Notes: generated from the sequence alone by a model not told the origin. 64,000 bases of DNA from Desmospora activa DSM 45169 (GCF_003046315.1 NZ_PZZP01000001.1:744001-808000), one strand, 5' to 3'; positions 1 through 8,669 are shown, counted from the stretch's first letter. Translations and numbers: made by a program.

Positions 1-216
1 CAAATCTACAATATCGTCGGTAAAGCCAGCCCTGCCTATGTACGGGATATCGCCCGGCAAGTGGATGAGAGCATGCGCAACATTGCCCAAACCAATTCTC
101 GTTTGGATACGACCAAACTGGCGGTGCTTTCGGCTGTCAATATGACGGATGCCTATATGAAAATAAAACAAGAACATGAGGAGATCCTGCATCTCATCGA
201 AGATGAACAACCATAA
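1..216 (+). CDS. zapA: Cell division protein ZapA, C-terminal part (cut by window edge)
   Basis: The frame is open from base 1 and stops at 214-216, giving 71 residues that begin QIYNIVGKAS and end in a charged helix. The motif 'PAYVRDIARQVDESMRNIA' and the long C-terminal helix match the ZapA family, a small cytosolic protein that cross-links FtsZ filaments in the Z ring. The following cvpA, polX and mutS2 genes reproduce the order seen around zapA in Bacillus, which supports the call. The start codon lies outside the window. The gene ends 18 bases before cvpA, so the two are probably cotranscribed. Confidence 0.85.
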   Translation, partial: QIYNIVGKASPAYVRDIARQVDESMRNIAQTNSRLDTTKLAVLSAVNMTDAYMKIKQEHEEILHLIEDEQP

Positions 217-234
217 GTATAAGGATGGATACTC

Positions 235-762
235 ATGAATTGGATGGATTTCATTATTGTACTGTTGTTGGTTGGAGCGTTGATTCAAGGTTATCGTAAA
301 GGTTTGATCAAAGAGGCTTTCTCACTGTTGGGCGTGATTGTCGCGCTATATCTGGCGTGGAAATTTAGCGGCGCGTTGGCAGAATCCTTGGCGGGCATCA
401 TCCCGTTGCCGGATTCTTTCAGCGAAGGATTGTTGGGGTTATTGCCGATTGAACAAGCGTTGTACACCCTGTTGGCGTTTTTCCTCATCTTTGTGATTGT
501 GCGCATCTTGCTCCGCTTTTTATCGGCGGCGTTGGCACAACTGGTCAAAATTCCGGTGTTGGCTCAAGTCAATGGAGTGGGAGGCGCCGCCCTCGGCTTT
601 CTAAAGGCGTTTCTGATCATTTTGGTCACCGTCAATCTATTGGCTCTCCTACCGTGGAAATCGGGACAGGAGGTTGTAGCGGGCTCTGGTCTCAGCCAGG
701 GAATGCTGGAGCTAACCCCAGATTGGCAGTTGCAAAAGGGAGAAACGGATAACGCTAAATGA
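235..762 (+). CDS. CvpA family membrane protein
   Basis: This 175-residue protein has about four hydrophobic segments: residues 5-22, a second near 28-50, a third near 78-100 and a fourth near 115-142. The N-terminal pattern 'WMDFIIVLLLVGALIQGYRKG' with the following 'GLIKEAFSLLG' is typical of the CvpA (colicin V production) family, of which B. subtilis YshB is the syntenic member. The exact molecular role of the family is unsettled. The start at 235 has the purine-rich sequence AAGGATGG six bases upstream. It sits between zapA and polX as in Bacillus, but here it is separated from polX by a terminated RNA-like segment. Confidence 0.88.
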   Translation: MNWMDFIIVLLLVGALIQGYRKGLIKEAFSLLGVIVALYLAWKFSGALAESLAGIIPLPDSFSEGLLGLLPIEQALYTLLAFFLIFVIVRILLRFLSAALAQLVKIPVLAQVNGVGGAALGFLKAFLIILVTVNLLALLPWKSGQEVVAGSGLSQGMLELTPDWQLQKGETDNAK

Positions 763-810
763 TCCTGCCCGTCTCTGTATTAACAAACCATCATAAAAGA
801 AAAAGGGGGA

Positions 811-901
811 CGATTTCCGGTGTCGCGCCCGTTGACCTCATCGTTGAAAGGGAAAGCGGCGTGAAGACGGAAATCGGGACCCAGGCTCACTTTGTCATCA
901 T
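811..901 (+). ncRNA. Candidate structured RNA, copy A (shared motif with 27193-27237)
   Basis: Bases 858-901 share a near-identical block with 27193-27237: GGCGYGARGRCGGAAATM followed by GGGACCCAGRCYCRCTT, ending in TCATCA. In this copy CGATTTCCG at 811-819 is perfectly complementary to CGGAAATCG at 868-876, so the conserved core can close a long-range 9-bp stem. A terminator hairpin follows at once (908-929). I do not recognise it as a known riboswitch class. An open frame across it (759-983) has low-complexity, unprotein-like content. A small regulatory RNA or a leader attenuator are both possible. Confidence 0.5.
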
Positions 902-907
902 GCTGTC

Positions 908-929
908 GCCCCCCTTATGGGGGCTTTTT
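908..929 (+). terminator. Rho-independent terminator after RNA copy A
   Basis: GCCCCCC and GGGGGC flank a TTAT loop and are followed by TTTTT. It separates cvpA and the RNA candidate from polX. Confidence 0.8.
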
Positions 930-973
930 CCTTTGCCGGGGTATCCTGATGAAGAAGAGTACATGAGGAGCGA

Positions 974-2704
974 ATGTCGATGATCAGTGTCCATGTTGCC
1001 GTCGTACTGAAGCAATTGGCGGATATGATGGAACTCAAAGGTGAAAATCCTTTTAAAGTAAACGCCTATCGGCGGGCGGCCCGGGCGGTGGAAAATAGCC
1101 GTACACCCCTTGATTCATTGAAGGGGCCGGAGGAATTACCCGGTATTGGAAAGGGAACGGCTGCGGTTATTCGTGAGATTATGACGACAGGCCGATCAGA
1201 ACAATTGGAGAAGATAAAAAGCCAATTACCATCGGGTTTGCCGGAGCTTTTAACTATTCCCGGGCTAGGGCCCAAGTCGATTCATGTATTGTACCGGGAA
1301 TTGGGCATTACCGGTGTGGATGAGTTGCAGCAGGCGGTAGAAGCCGGGCGTGTTCGCCATTTGTCTGGGTTTGGTGAAAAAAAGGAGCGCAATCTGGCGG
1401 AAGGGATTCGCCAGCGAAATAAACGGCCACAACGCATCTTGCTGGTACAGGCATTACCCTTGGCGGAACGATTGCAGGAGAGAATTGAGAAAATCCCGCA
1501 TGTAAAGCGGGTTGAGCCAGCAGGAAGTTTGCGGCGGAGAAAAGAGACGGTAAAAGATCTCGATTTTGTGGTGGCGACGGAGCAGCCCCGGCAAGTGGCG
1601 GAAGCGATTACAGCCATCCCGGAAGTTACCAAAGTCGTCAACCATGGTGAAACCAAGGTAAGCATCCTTATCGAGATGGAACTAGTAATCCCGGTGGATA
1701 TCCGTTTGGTCCGTCCGCAGCAATTTGTATCTGCTCTTCATCATTTTACCGGTTCCAAAGAGCACAATGTCCGCATTCGTCAACGGGCGAAAGAGTTGGG
1801 TTGGAAGGTGAGTGAGTATGGCATCCATGAACCCGCAACAGACCGAGATTTTACTTTTCAGGATGAGCAAGAGATGTTTGTTAAGCTGGGACTCCCCTAT
1901 ATGGAGCCGGAGATACGGGAGGATCGGGGCGAAATGGATGTGCCAGCGGAACGGTTGCCGCGGTTGTTGCAGCGAAACGAGTATCGCGGCGATCTTCATC
2001 TGCATACCCGCTGGAGCGATGGGATCGCCACCGTTGAAGAGATGGCGGTTGCCGCTAAAAAACGGGGTTATTCCTATATCGCCATTACGGATCATTCACA
2101 GTTTTTAAAGGTGGCGGGCGGGTTGACGGCGGATGATTTAAAGCGACAACGGGAAGAGATCGATCGTGTCAATGAAAAGATAGCAGGTATTACCGTATTG
2201 GCAGGGGTAGAAATGGATATCTTGCCGGATGGGCGCTTAGACTACCCGGACGATGTCTTACAAGAGTTGGATGTGGTGATTGCCTCAATTCACAGCGGCT
2301 TTCAGCAAGAGAAAGCGCGTTTAACTCGTCGCATTATCGGTGCGATGGAAAATCCCTATGTTCATATTATCGCCCATCCGACCGGTCGTTTGATCAACCG
2401 ACGGGAGCCGTATGCCCTCGATCTGGATGAGGTCTTTCAAACGGCCAAAGAGACTGGGACAATATTGGAACTAAATGCAAACCCGTTCCGCCTTGATCTG
2501 AACGAACAATATCTTAAACGGGGAAAGGAGGAATTTGGTCTTACTTTTTCCATCAATACAGATGCCCACTCCCCTGAGACGTTGTCCCATATAGGGATGG
2601 GGCTCGCCATTGCTCGCCGGGGTTGGTTAGAGGCAGATGATGTGATTAATACGTATTCCTTGGAACAGTTACAAGAGCGCTTAGCACAAAAATGGGGAGG
2701 TTAG
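974..2704 (+). CDS. polX: DNA polymerase/3'-5' exonuclease PolX
   Basis: The product has 576 residues, the usual length for bacterial family X polymerases. Residues 1-115 carry two helix-hairpin-helix repeats ('ELPGIGKGTAAVI', 'LTIPGLGPKSIHVLY'). The polymerase palm has the metal-binding D-L-D triad near residues 196-198, after 'GSLRRRKETV'. The C-terminal PHP domain shows 'RGDLHLHTRWSDG' near 337, 'ITDHS', 'GVEMDIL', 'IASIHSGF', 'IIAHPTGR' and 'INTDAHS' near 528, the full set of metal ligands for the exonuclease and AP-site activities. It fills gaps in base-excision repair in the cytosol. The first ATG at 974 follows GAGGAGCG; an alternative ATG lies two codons later. mutS2 lies downstream as in Bacillus, with sleB inserted between them. 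Confidence 0.95.
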   Translation: MSMISVHVAVVLKQLADMMELKGENPFKVNAYRRAARAVENSRTPLDSLKGPEELPGIGKGTAAVIREIMTTGRSEQLEKIKSQLPSGLPELLTIPGLGPKSIHVLYRELGITGVDELQQAVEAGRVRHLSGFGEKKERNLAEGIRQRNKRPQRILLVQALPLAERLQERIEKIPHVKRVEPAGSLRRRKETVKDLDFVVATEQPRQVAEAITAIPEVTKVVNHGETKVSILIEMELVIPVDIRLVRPQQFVSALHHFTGSKEHNVRIRQRAKELGWKVSEYGIHEPATDRDFTFQDEQEMFVKLGLPYMEPEIREDRGEMDVPAERLPRLLQRNEYRGDLHLHTRWSDGIATVEEMAVAAKKRGYSYIAITDHSQFLKVAGGLTADDLKRQREEIDRVNEKIAGITVLAGVEMDILPDGRLDYPDDVLQELDVVIASIHSGFQQEKARLTRRIIGAMENPYVHIIAHPTGRLINRREPYALDLDEVFQTAKETGTILELNANPFRLDLNEQYLKRGKEEFGLTFSINTDAHSPETLSHIGMGLAIARRGWLEADDVINTYSLEQLQERLAQKWGG

Positions 2705-2716
2705 AACACGCCAAAA

Positions 2717-2746
2717 TGAATAGAGGATAGAATTGCAGGGATACTA
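2717..2746 (+). promoter_or_regulatory. Candidate sigma-G promoter of sleB
   Basis: TGAATA at 2717-2722 and GATACTA at 2740-2746 are 17 bases apart. This matches the forespore sigma-G consensus (TGAATA, then CATACTA) with one mismatch, 42 bases upstream of a cortex hydrolase gene, where forespore expression is expected. Confidence 0.65.
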
Positions 2747-2787
2747 ACGGCAGAAGACTTCCAACCTGGAAAGAAAAGAAAGGTTGA

Positions 2788-3810
2788 ATGGGCATGAACA
2801 AGCGACTTCTGCTGTTATTTTGTTCAGTGACTGTGTTGTCGGCAAGTTTGGCAGCGAATATTCCCCCCGTTGATGCGGTACAAGCGGAGATGGTGGCGGA
2901 AAAGGCGACTGCTGCTGCACCGGCCGTCCTCCAAAGAGGGTCCACGGGTGGAATGGTATCGGAATTGCAGGGGCGCCTGAAGTACCTTGGTTTTTACAAA
3001 GGAGATATCGACGGGACGTTTGGGTACAAAACGCACCGCGCGGTGCGGCGGTTTCAGCTCCAATTTGGCCTAAATGTCGACGGCAAGGTAGGAACCCGTA
3101 CCAAAAAAGTAATTTGGGATGCCTCCAAAACATGGGCTCCGGGGGTTAGTAACCGAATTTACCACCAAGGCGATAAGGGTGGATATGTATGGGAACTACA
3201 GCGTCGATTGCGGTTTATCGGTTATTACGCCGGTAAGATCAACGGTTCTTTTGACAAGCAGACGGATCGAGCCGTTCGCGATTTTCAATACCGGTTTGGA
3301 TTGAAAGTGGACGGATTGGCGGGTGCACGGACAAAACTAAAACTGTGGCGAGCCACCCGCCACATGGCTGCTCCTCAACAACGGGCGAAAGCCCCAGCGC
3401 CGGCGATTACTCAGGCAAAACCGATGAAACAGGTTCCGCGCTCCAACGCAGGTCTGTCGCAACAAGACATCCAAATCATTTCCCAGGCTGTCCACGCGGA
3501 GGCACGAGGGGAAACGTATGTGGGGCAGGTGGCGGTGGCCGCTGTCATCTTGAATCGGTTGCAGAGTGAAAAGTTTCCCAACAGCCCCTCCGCCATCATC
3601 TATGAGCCGTTGGCCTTTGAAGCGGTAGCGGACGGACAGATCAATATGCAACCCAACCAGCAGGCCCGGAAAGCGGTATACGATGCATTAAACGGATGGG
3701 ATCCCAGTGACGGGGCGACGTACTATTTTAACCCGGTAACTGCCACCTCCGACTGGATCTGGGGCCGTCCCCAAATCAAACAAATCGGTAAACATGTCTT
3801 TACACGATAA
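2788..3810 (+). CDS. sleB: Spore cortex-lytic enzyme SleB-type, with two peptidoglycan-binding domains
   Basis: The product has 340 residues and a Sec signal peptide over roughly residues 1-33 ('RLLLLFCSVTVLSASLAA'). Two PG_binding_1 repeats follow, near 48-112 and 125-190, each with 'LQxRLxxLGFYxGxIDGxFGxxTxxAVRxFQ'-like spacing. The last 115 residues are the SleB hydrolase domain, with 'HAEARGE' near 237 (catalytic Glu region) and 'YYFNP...WIWGRP'. SleB degrades cortex peptidoglycan containing muramic-delta-lactam during germination. Bacillus SleB has one binding domain, so two is a variation. A sigma-G-like promoter lies upstream and a terminator downstream, so this is a separate spore transcript placed inside the polX-mutS2 pair. 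ypeB, the usual partner, is not adjacent. Confidence 0.85.
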   Translation: MGMNKRLLLLFCSVTVLSASLAANIPPVDAVQAEMVAEKATAAAPAVLQRGSTGGMVSELQGRLKYLGFYKGDIDGTFGYKTHRAVRRFQLQFGLNVDGKVGTRTKKVIWDASKTWAPGVSNRIYHQGDKGGYVWELQRRLRFIGYYAGKINGSFDKQTDRAVRDFQYRFGLKVDGLAGARTKLKLWRATRHMAAPQQRAKAPAPAITQAKPMKQVPRSNAGLSQQDIQIISQAVHAEARGETYVGQVAVAAVILNRLQSEKFPNSPSAIIYEPLAFEAVADGQINMQPNQQARKAVYDALNGWDPSDGATYYFNPVTATSDWIWGRPQIKQIGKHVFTR

Positions 3811-3834
3811 AGATTCGATTGCGATCCATTCTAG

Positions 3835-3860
3835 AACCGGCTTCTTACAGCCGGTTTTTT
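3835..3860 (+). terminator. Terminator of sleB
   Basis: AACCGGC and GCCGGTT form a 7-bp stem followed by TTTTTT. TATAAT at 3863-3868, just after the T run, could be the -10 box for mutS2, but I see no good -35. Confidence 0.8.
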
Positions 3861-3920
3861 GTTATAATAACGGAGGATTCAAGCGTTCTGGTTTATTTGT
3901 ACTGTTCAAGGGGAGTGTTC

Positions 3921-6287
3921 GTGTTGGATTTACACACGTTACGTACATTAGAATATGATCGCATCATTGGACAACTGGAGGCGTTATCCTCCTCGGAAGT
4001 ATCCAGACAAGAACTGTCACGTTTGCTCCCGTCCTCCCATGTGGATGAAGTTCGCCAGCGGTTGGCTTGTACAAAAGAAGGAATGGATGTGCTCCGGTTA
4101 CAGGGGGATCTGTCCTTGGAAGGGTTGAAGGATATCCGTTCCGCCTTGCGCCGTGCGGAGATCGGCGGAGTGCTTTCACCCTTTGAATTGTTGCAGGTGG
4201 CAAGTACGGCCGCTTGTGAAAAGCAGGTGAAGCACGTACTAAATCAGATCGACGAGCAGGAAACCCCTCTTCCCATTTTGCGGGAAATGGCGGCGGGTTT
4301 GGAGGATTTCTCATCGTTGGTGCGCTCGATTCATTCCGCCATCGATCCGGAAGGGCAGGTAACCGACGAGGCCAGCCCAGCGTTGGCGGGTATTCGTCGC
4401 AGTATCCGCCAATTGCAAACGGGGATTCGCAGTTCCTTGGAACAAATTTTGCGTTCCTCTCATTTTCAAAAGATGCTGCAGGAGGCGATTATCACCCAGC
4501 GAAACGACCGCTATGTGGTACCGGTCAAACAGGAATATCGCAGTGCCTTCGGCGGTATCGTCCATGACCAGTCGGCATCCGGCCAAACGCTGTTTATTGA
4601 ACCGGAGACGGTAGTAACCCAAAATAACCGCATACGGGAATTGGAATTGGATGAGGAGCGGGAAGTGGAACGCATTTTGGGTGAGCTGACGCTGTTGGTG
4701 CAGGGAGAAACCCATGCGCTGGAACATAATCTCGGTTTGCTGACCCAGGTTGATGTAATTTTAGCCAAAGCACGTCTGGGTAAACGCTTAAAAGGCGTCT
4801 GTCCCTCCATCGCCGCGGATGGAAACCTTCGTTTCAAACAAGCGCGACATCCGTTGATTCCCGCGGAGGATGTCGTTCCCATCGATGTTGAGCTCGGTGG
4901 GGAAACAAATGCGATCATCATTACCGGTCCCAATACCGGGGGGAAAACCGTCACCCTAAAAACGATCGGCTTGCTGTCGCTGATGGCACAAGCGGGTATC
5001 CCCATCCCGGTGGAGGAAGAAAGCCAAATAACGGTTTTCCGGAATGTGTTCGCCGATATCGGGGATGAGCAGAGCATCGAGCAGAGTTTAAGCACCTTCT
5101 CTTCCCATATGACCAACATCATTCGCATTTTAGAGCAGGTCGATCAATCCTGTTTGGTGTTGTTGGATGAATTGGGTGCCGGAACCGATCCGACTGAAGG
5201 GGCAGCCTTAGCCATCGCGATTCTGGATCATATTTTAAAAAAGGATTGCCGTATGGTGGCCACCACTCATTACACCGAATTGAAACTGTTTGCCCATGCC
5301 CGTGAAGGAGTCGTTAATGCCAGTGTGGAGTTTGACGTGGAAACATTAAGTCCCACCTACCGGTTGTTGGTAGGTATCCCGGGACGAAGCAACGCTTTTG
5401 ATATCGCCCGTCGGCTGGGGTTGTCAGATGAGGTGGTTCAAGAAGCGCGGGCTCAGATCGGTCAGGATGAAAACCAGCTGGAGGAGATGATCGGTTCACT
5501 GGCAACCGATACCCGGACGGCGTCTGAGGAGCGGCAACAGGCAGAATCGCTGCGTCAGGAAGCGGAAGGGTTATTGTCTGAGTTAAAAGAACAACGACGT
5601 ATCTGGGAAGAGGAAAAAGAAAAGCTGCGGACAGCTGCACGCAGGGACGCTCAATCTATCGTCACCCGGGCGAAACGGGAGGCGGAAGATGTGTTACAGG
5701 AGCTGCGCGGCTGGGCGCGGCAACAGAGGGGAAGTATCAAGGAACACCAACTGATCGAAGCGCGCAAGCGTTTGGAAGAGGCGGCACCAGAGGCTGAATG
5801 GCGCCATACCACTGATGAGACGGAAGCGGACCAGGATCGAGCGATTGCGGTTGGAGATGAGGTGTTTGTACGTACATTGGGACAAAAGGGGAAAGTGATC
5901 GAGCAACAGGGCGAGCATCATTTTCAGGTGCAAGTGGGAGCGATGAAGATGAGGGTAGACCGTCGCAACCTGGAGTGGCGCTCAACACCGAAACAGGAGG
6001 AAACGACCAAAGGAAGTGCCTCTTATCACCGTTCCTCCGCACCTGTTCGCCATGAGCTCGACTTACGCGGTAAAATGGTGGAAGAAGCGTTGGCGGAGAT
6101 TGATAAATACTTGGATGATGCTTTACTTGCGGGCTATGAGCAGGTTACCTTGATCCACGGAAAAGGAACGGGCGCCCTTCGCAACGGTGTACAACAATAT
6201 TTGCATCGTCATGTCCGTGTAAAAGCGTTCCGTGCCGGTGGGCAGGGTGAAGGAGGATTGGGAGTAACCGTGGTCGAATTGAAGTAA
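3921..6287 (+). CDS. mutS2: Endonuclease MutS2
   Basis: From the GTG at 3921 the product has 788 residues, almost the same as B. subtilis MutS2 (785). An upstream in-frame extension exists but runs through the sleB terminator, and its residues do not look like protein. GTG 3921 also has AAGGGGAG six bases before it. Domains are: MutS core and clamp (1-320), ABC ATPase with Walker A 'GPNTGGKTVT' near 335 and Walker B 'LVLLDELGAGTDPTEGAAL', a long coiled coil near 520-640, a KOW-like segment, and a C-terminal Smr nuclease domain near 710-788 with 'ELDLRG' and 'IHGKGTGALR'. MutS2 is linked to suppression of homologous recombination and to rescue of collided ribosomes. Confidence 0.95.
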   Translation: MLDLHTLRTLEYDRIIGQLEALSSSEVSRQELSRLLPSSHVDEVRQRLACTKEGMDVLRLQGDLSLEGLKDIRSALRRAEIGGVLSPFELLQVASTAACEKQVKHVLNQIDEQETPLPILREMAAGLEDFSSLVRSIHSAIDPEGQVTDEASPALAGIRRSIRQLQTGIRSSLEQILRSSHFQKMLQEAIITQRNDRYVVPVKQEYRSAFGGIVHDQSASGQTLFIEPETVVTQNNRIRELELDEEREVERILGELTLLVQGETHALEHNLGLLTQVDVILAKARLGKRLKGVCPSIAADGNLRFKQARHPLIPAEDVVPIDVELGGETNAIIITGPNTGGKTVTLKTIGLLSLMAQAGIPIPVEEESQITVFRNVFADIGDEQSIEQSLSTFSSHMTNIIRILEQVDQSCLVLLDELGAGTDPTEGAALAIAILDHILKKDCRMVATTHYTELKLFAHAREGVVNASVEFDVETLSPTYRLLVGIPGRSNAFDIARRLGLSDEVVQEARAQIGQDENQLEEMIGSLATDTRTASEERQQAESLRQEAEGLLSELKEQRRIWEEEKEKLRTAARRDAQSIVTRAKREAEDVLQELRGWARQQRGSIKEHQLIEARKRLEEAAPEAEWRHTTDETEADQDRAIAVGDEVFVRTLGQKGKVIEQQGEHHFQVQVGAMKMRVDRRNLEWRSTPKQEETTKGSASYHRSSAPVRHELDLRGKMVEEALAEIDKYLDDALLAGYEQVTLIHGKGTGALRNGVQQYLHRHVRVKAFRAGGQGEGGLGVTVVELK

Positions 6288-6307
6288 TCGAATGTGGAGG
6301 GATGCGA

Positions 6308-6397
6308 ATGCTGGTACGGTTGGCTGTGATTCTCGGTTCCATCGCTCTTTTATTCTTTATTGTCGGCGTGATATGGTTTTCCTTCAATGCCGTCTAA
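6308..6397 (+). CDS. Small membrane peptide, 29 residues
   Basis: The ATG at 6308 is preceded by GTGGAGGG with six bases of spacing. It opens a 29-residue frame starting MLVRLAVILGSIALLFF and ending in NAV, essentially one transmembrane helix with an N-terminal Arg. It starts 20 bases after mutS2 and ends 63 bases before the NfeD-type gene, so it is probably part of the same transcript. An in-frame ATG at 6302 is too close to the ribosome-binding site to be preferred. I do not recognise a family. Confidence 0.55.
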   Translation: MLVRLAVILGSIALLFFIVGVIWFSFNAV

Positions 6398-6460
6398 ACA
6401 GATAACTTGGGGGTCAGGGATATTCCCACTACGGAAATGAACGGAATGGAGGAAGCAAGT

Positions 6461-7099
6461 ATGGAATTTTTGCAAGCACCCTTTGGTGCCGGATTGATCG
6501 TTTTTTTGGCGGGGATGTTGTTGGTGTCGGAATTCTTGGTAAAAGCGAGGGGCTTAGCGGGTTTATCTGGGATCTTATTGCTGGGGTTGTATGCTTATGC
6601 CCAAAATACATCCTGGAATATGTGGTCAATCGGGCTGTTGGTAGTAGGGTTATTACTGCTGTTGCTGGATGGGAAGTTGATACAGGATGGAACCATCGCC
6701 GGAATCGGATTAATTTTAATGTTGATTGGTTTGGTTGTCCCTACTGGTGATTGGGTGACAGGAACCGTTGTCGGTTTGATGTGGTTTATCGGTATCGGGT
6801 TTGGCTTTCTCTCTTTGAAGGTCCTGCCGCGCAGGGATATGTGGGATCGGATTGTGTTAAAAAGCGCTTTTACCAGTGAAACCGGTTATAGCTCCACCAA
6901 TACCAAGTACCGGGATCTCATCGGCAAAGAAGCGATCACATTGACCGATTTTCGCCCTTCGGGAACGATTGAATTGGATGGTCTTCGTTATAGTGCCATT
7001 ACTCGGGGAATGTGGATTAAAAAAGAGACGCGGGTACGGGTGGTAGAGGTAGACGGCACTCGTATCCTGATCGAGGAAGTAGAAACGGAAACCGAATAA
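6461..7099 (+). CDS. NfeD family membrane protein
   Basis: From the ATG at 6461 (GGAGG eight bases upstream) the product has 212 residues; a longer frame from TTG 6407 lacks a ribosome-binding site. Residues 8-130 form four or five transmembrane helices. Residues 145-210 form a small beta-rich OB-fold domain with 'LIGKEAITLTDFRPSGTIELDG' and 'VRVVEVDGTRILIEEVE', diagnostic of NfeD. NfeD proteins pair with flotillins in membrane microdomains, but no flotillin gene lies next to it here. It is the last gene of the mutS2 transcript before a bidirectional terminator. Confidence 0.85.
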   Translation: MEFLQAPFGAGLIVFLAGMLLVSEFLVKARGLAGLSGILLLGLYAYAQNTSWNMWSIGLLVVGLLLLLLDGKLIQDGTIAGIGLILMLIGLVVPTGDWVTGTVVGLMWFIGIGFGFLSLKVLPRRDMWDRIVLKSAFTSETGYSSTNTKYRDLIGKEAITLTDFRPSGTIELDGLRYSAITRGMWIKKETRVRVVEVDGTRILIEEVETETE

Positions 7100-7115
7100 G
7101 CTGCAAGCATGATGA

Positions 7116-7146
7116 AAGGGCACCGCATCATTACATGCGGTGCCCT
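7116..7146. terminator. Bidirectional terminator between nfeD-like gene and subtilase
   Basis: AAGGGCACCGCAT at 7116-7128 pairs with ATGCGGTGCCCTT at 7134-7146. It lies between two convergent genes. Confidence 0.8.
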
Positions 7147-7162
7147 TGGTATGAGAAGCGGA

Positions 7163-8329
7163 TCAATAGGTAACGGCACGATAAGCGTTTACTCGCCCGT
7201 AGCGCCAGTAAGAGCCGGTACCGGAAATCGAATCGGCAGAGTTTTGGATGGCGGCGCGAATTTGGCTGTTGCTACGACCCTGAGCGGCCAACAAGGCAGC
7301 TACTCCCGCCACATGAGGAGCGGCCATGGAGGTGCCGTTCAGGCTTGCGTAGGAGTTGGTGGGATAGGTGGAATAGATGCTGGAGCCGGGAGCGGCCACA
7401 TCAACCCAAGACCCATAAGTGGAGAAGGAGGATTTGGCGTCGGAAGAAGTGGTTGATGCTACAGAGAGCGCATTCGAATAGTATGCGGGATACTGCGGTG
7501 CTGTGTTTCCAGCGTTACCAGCAGCGACAACAACGACGGAACCGCGGCTCCATGCGTAGTTGACGGCACTCTCCAACGATGAGGAACCAGCGGAGGAGCC
7601 TAAGCTTAAGTTGATCACATGGGAACCGTTGTCGGCAGAGTGGGTGATGCCGCTGGCAACGTCAGCCAAGGTACCGCTGCCGGCGTTGTTTAAAACCCGT
7701 ACTGCATAAATTTGAGCGTTAGGGGCCATACCTGCTATGCCAACGCCGTTATTGGTGGCTGCAGCAGCGATTCCGGCTACATGGGTTCCATGACCATTGC
7801 CATCATAGGGATCCCAGTTGCGTTCAACATAGTTGTAACCTCGCACCACTTTCCCGCTTAAATCAGGATGATTGTACTGCACACCGGTGTCAACGACAGC
7901 AATACGGATGCTGCTGCTGCTACGGGTGACATCCCAAGCTTGAGGGGCTTGAATTCTTTGCGGCCCCCACTGTTGAGAGGAGAAAGCCGGATCATTGGGA
8001 GTCCAAGCCGCTTTTACGATATAGTTGGGCTCGACATACTCCACATTGGGGTTTTTCTCATAAGCTTTGATCGCCTTTTCGATGGATTGACCTTTTTCCA
8101 GCTTAACCACTTCAAAGCCGACGGCCTGATTGCGCGATTCTACTTCAGCGTCTTCCTGTTGGTGCAGAGCACTTTTGACTGCACCGGCAGTTCCCGGTTT
8201 AAATTTAACAATCAGCTCATCTGGCACATAATCCTGCTCTGCTTGTGGCTCCTGCGCAACGGCCACAGAAGGTATGACCAACGTGACAGCCAAGAGGAAC
8301 GCGGCAAATAGCGATAACCAACGTTTCAA
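7163..8329 (-). CDS. Secreted subtilisin-like serine protease (S8, thermitase-like)
   Basis: A TTG at 8329 with AGAGGTGAT upstream gives 388 residues. The order is signal peptide (about residues 1-25, 'KRWLSLFAAFLLAVTL'), an I9-type propeptide ('PDELIVKFKPG' to 'NPNVEYVEPNYI', about 30-110), then the S8 catalytic domain. The triad is visible: Asp in 'AVVDTGVQYNHPDL' near 145, His in 'GNGHGTHVAGIAAA' near 182, and Ser in 'LNGTSMAAPHVAGVAALLA' near 333. The protein ends soon after the domain. It is an exported, self-processed general protease. A GTG three codons upstream is an alternative start. It is monocistronic, ending at the terminator shared with the nfeD-like gene. Confidence 0.92.
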   Translation of the reverse strand: MKRWLSLFAAFLLAVTLVIPSVAVAQEPQAEQDYVPDELIVKFKPGTAGAVKSALHQQEDAEVESRNQAVGFEVVKLEKGQSIEKAIKAYEKNPNVEYVEPNYIVKAAWTPNDPAFSSQQWGPQRIQAPQAWDVTRSSSSIRIAVVDTGVQYNHPDLSGKVVRGYNYVERNWDPYDGNGHGTHVAGIAAAATNNGVGIAGMAPNAQIYAVRVLNNAGSGTLADVASGITHSADNGSHVINLSLGSSAGSSSLESAVNYAWSRGSVVVVAAGNAGNTAPQYPAYYSNALSVASTTSSDAKSSFSTYGSWVDVAAPGSSIYSTYPTNSYASLNGTSMAAPHVAGVAALLAAQGRSNSQIRAAIQNSADSISGTGSYWRYGRVNAYRAVTY

Positions 8330-8383
8330 CCCAATCACCTCTGAATATATTGGAATGAAAAAAAATTCGACCAAAAGAATCAT

Positions 8384-8623
8384 ATTCCTGCAACAAAAAA
8401 TAAATTTTTATAATATTACTGAAGGGTAAAGAGCGGGGTTGATTGGATAGATTGAGAACATAGATATAAAAAATGGAATATAAAAGCTTTTACAGATAAT
8501 TAAAAGGAATGATTATTGTTTTTATCTATTATTAATTTATTAAAATAATATAATTTAAAAAGGGGTAATTCAGATTAATATAAAGAAGGGGCGTTATTTT
8601 TTAGATAAAAAGCGTTTCACCCA
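8384..8623. other. AT-rich intergenic region
   Basis: This stretch between two minus-strand genes is far more AT-rich than its surroundings (runs such as TTATTAATTTATTAAAATAATATAA). I see no coding frame. It must carry the subtilase promoter on the minus strand, but the composition makes any -10 assignment unreliable. Confidence 0.5.
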
Positions 8624-8650
8624 TGAAAAAAAGAGCGTTTTTACGCTCTA
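8624..8650 (-). terminator. Terminator of the small unknown gene
   Basis: AGAGCG and CGCTCT flank a six-base loop. Read on the minus strand the hairpin is followed by a run of T (AAAAAAA on the plus strand). Confidence 0.7.
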
Positions 8651-8669
8651 ATTAGAGGTTTTTTCATTT

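Noticed and set aside
759-983. 74-codon plus-strand frame between cvpA and polX
   Set aside because: It runs across the RNA candidate and its terminator, has no proper ribosome-binding site and no protein-like pattern.
3819-3920. N-terminal extension of mutS2
   Set aside because: It would cover the sleB terminator; the GTG at 3921 has a good ribosome-binding site and gives the family length.
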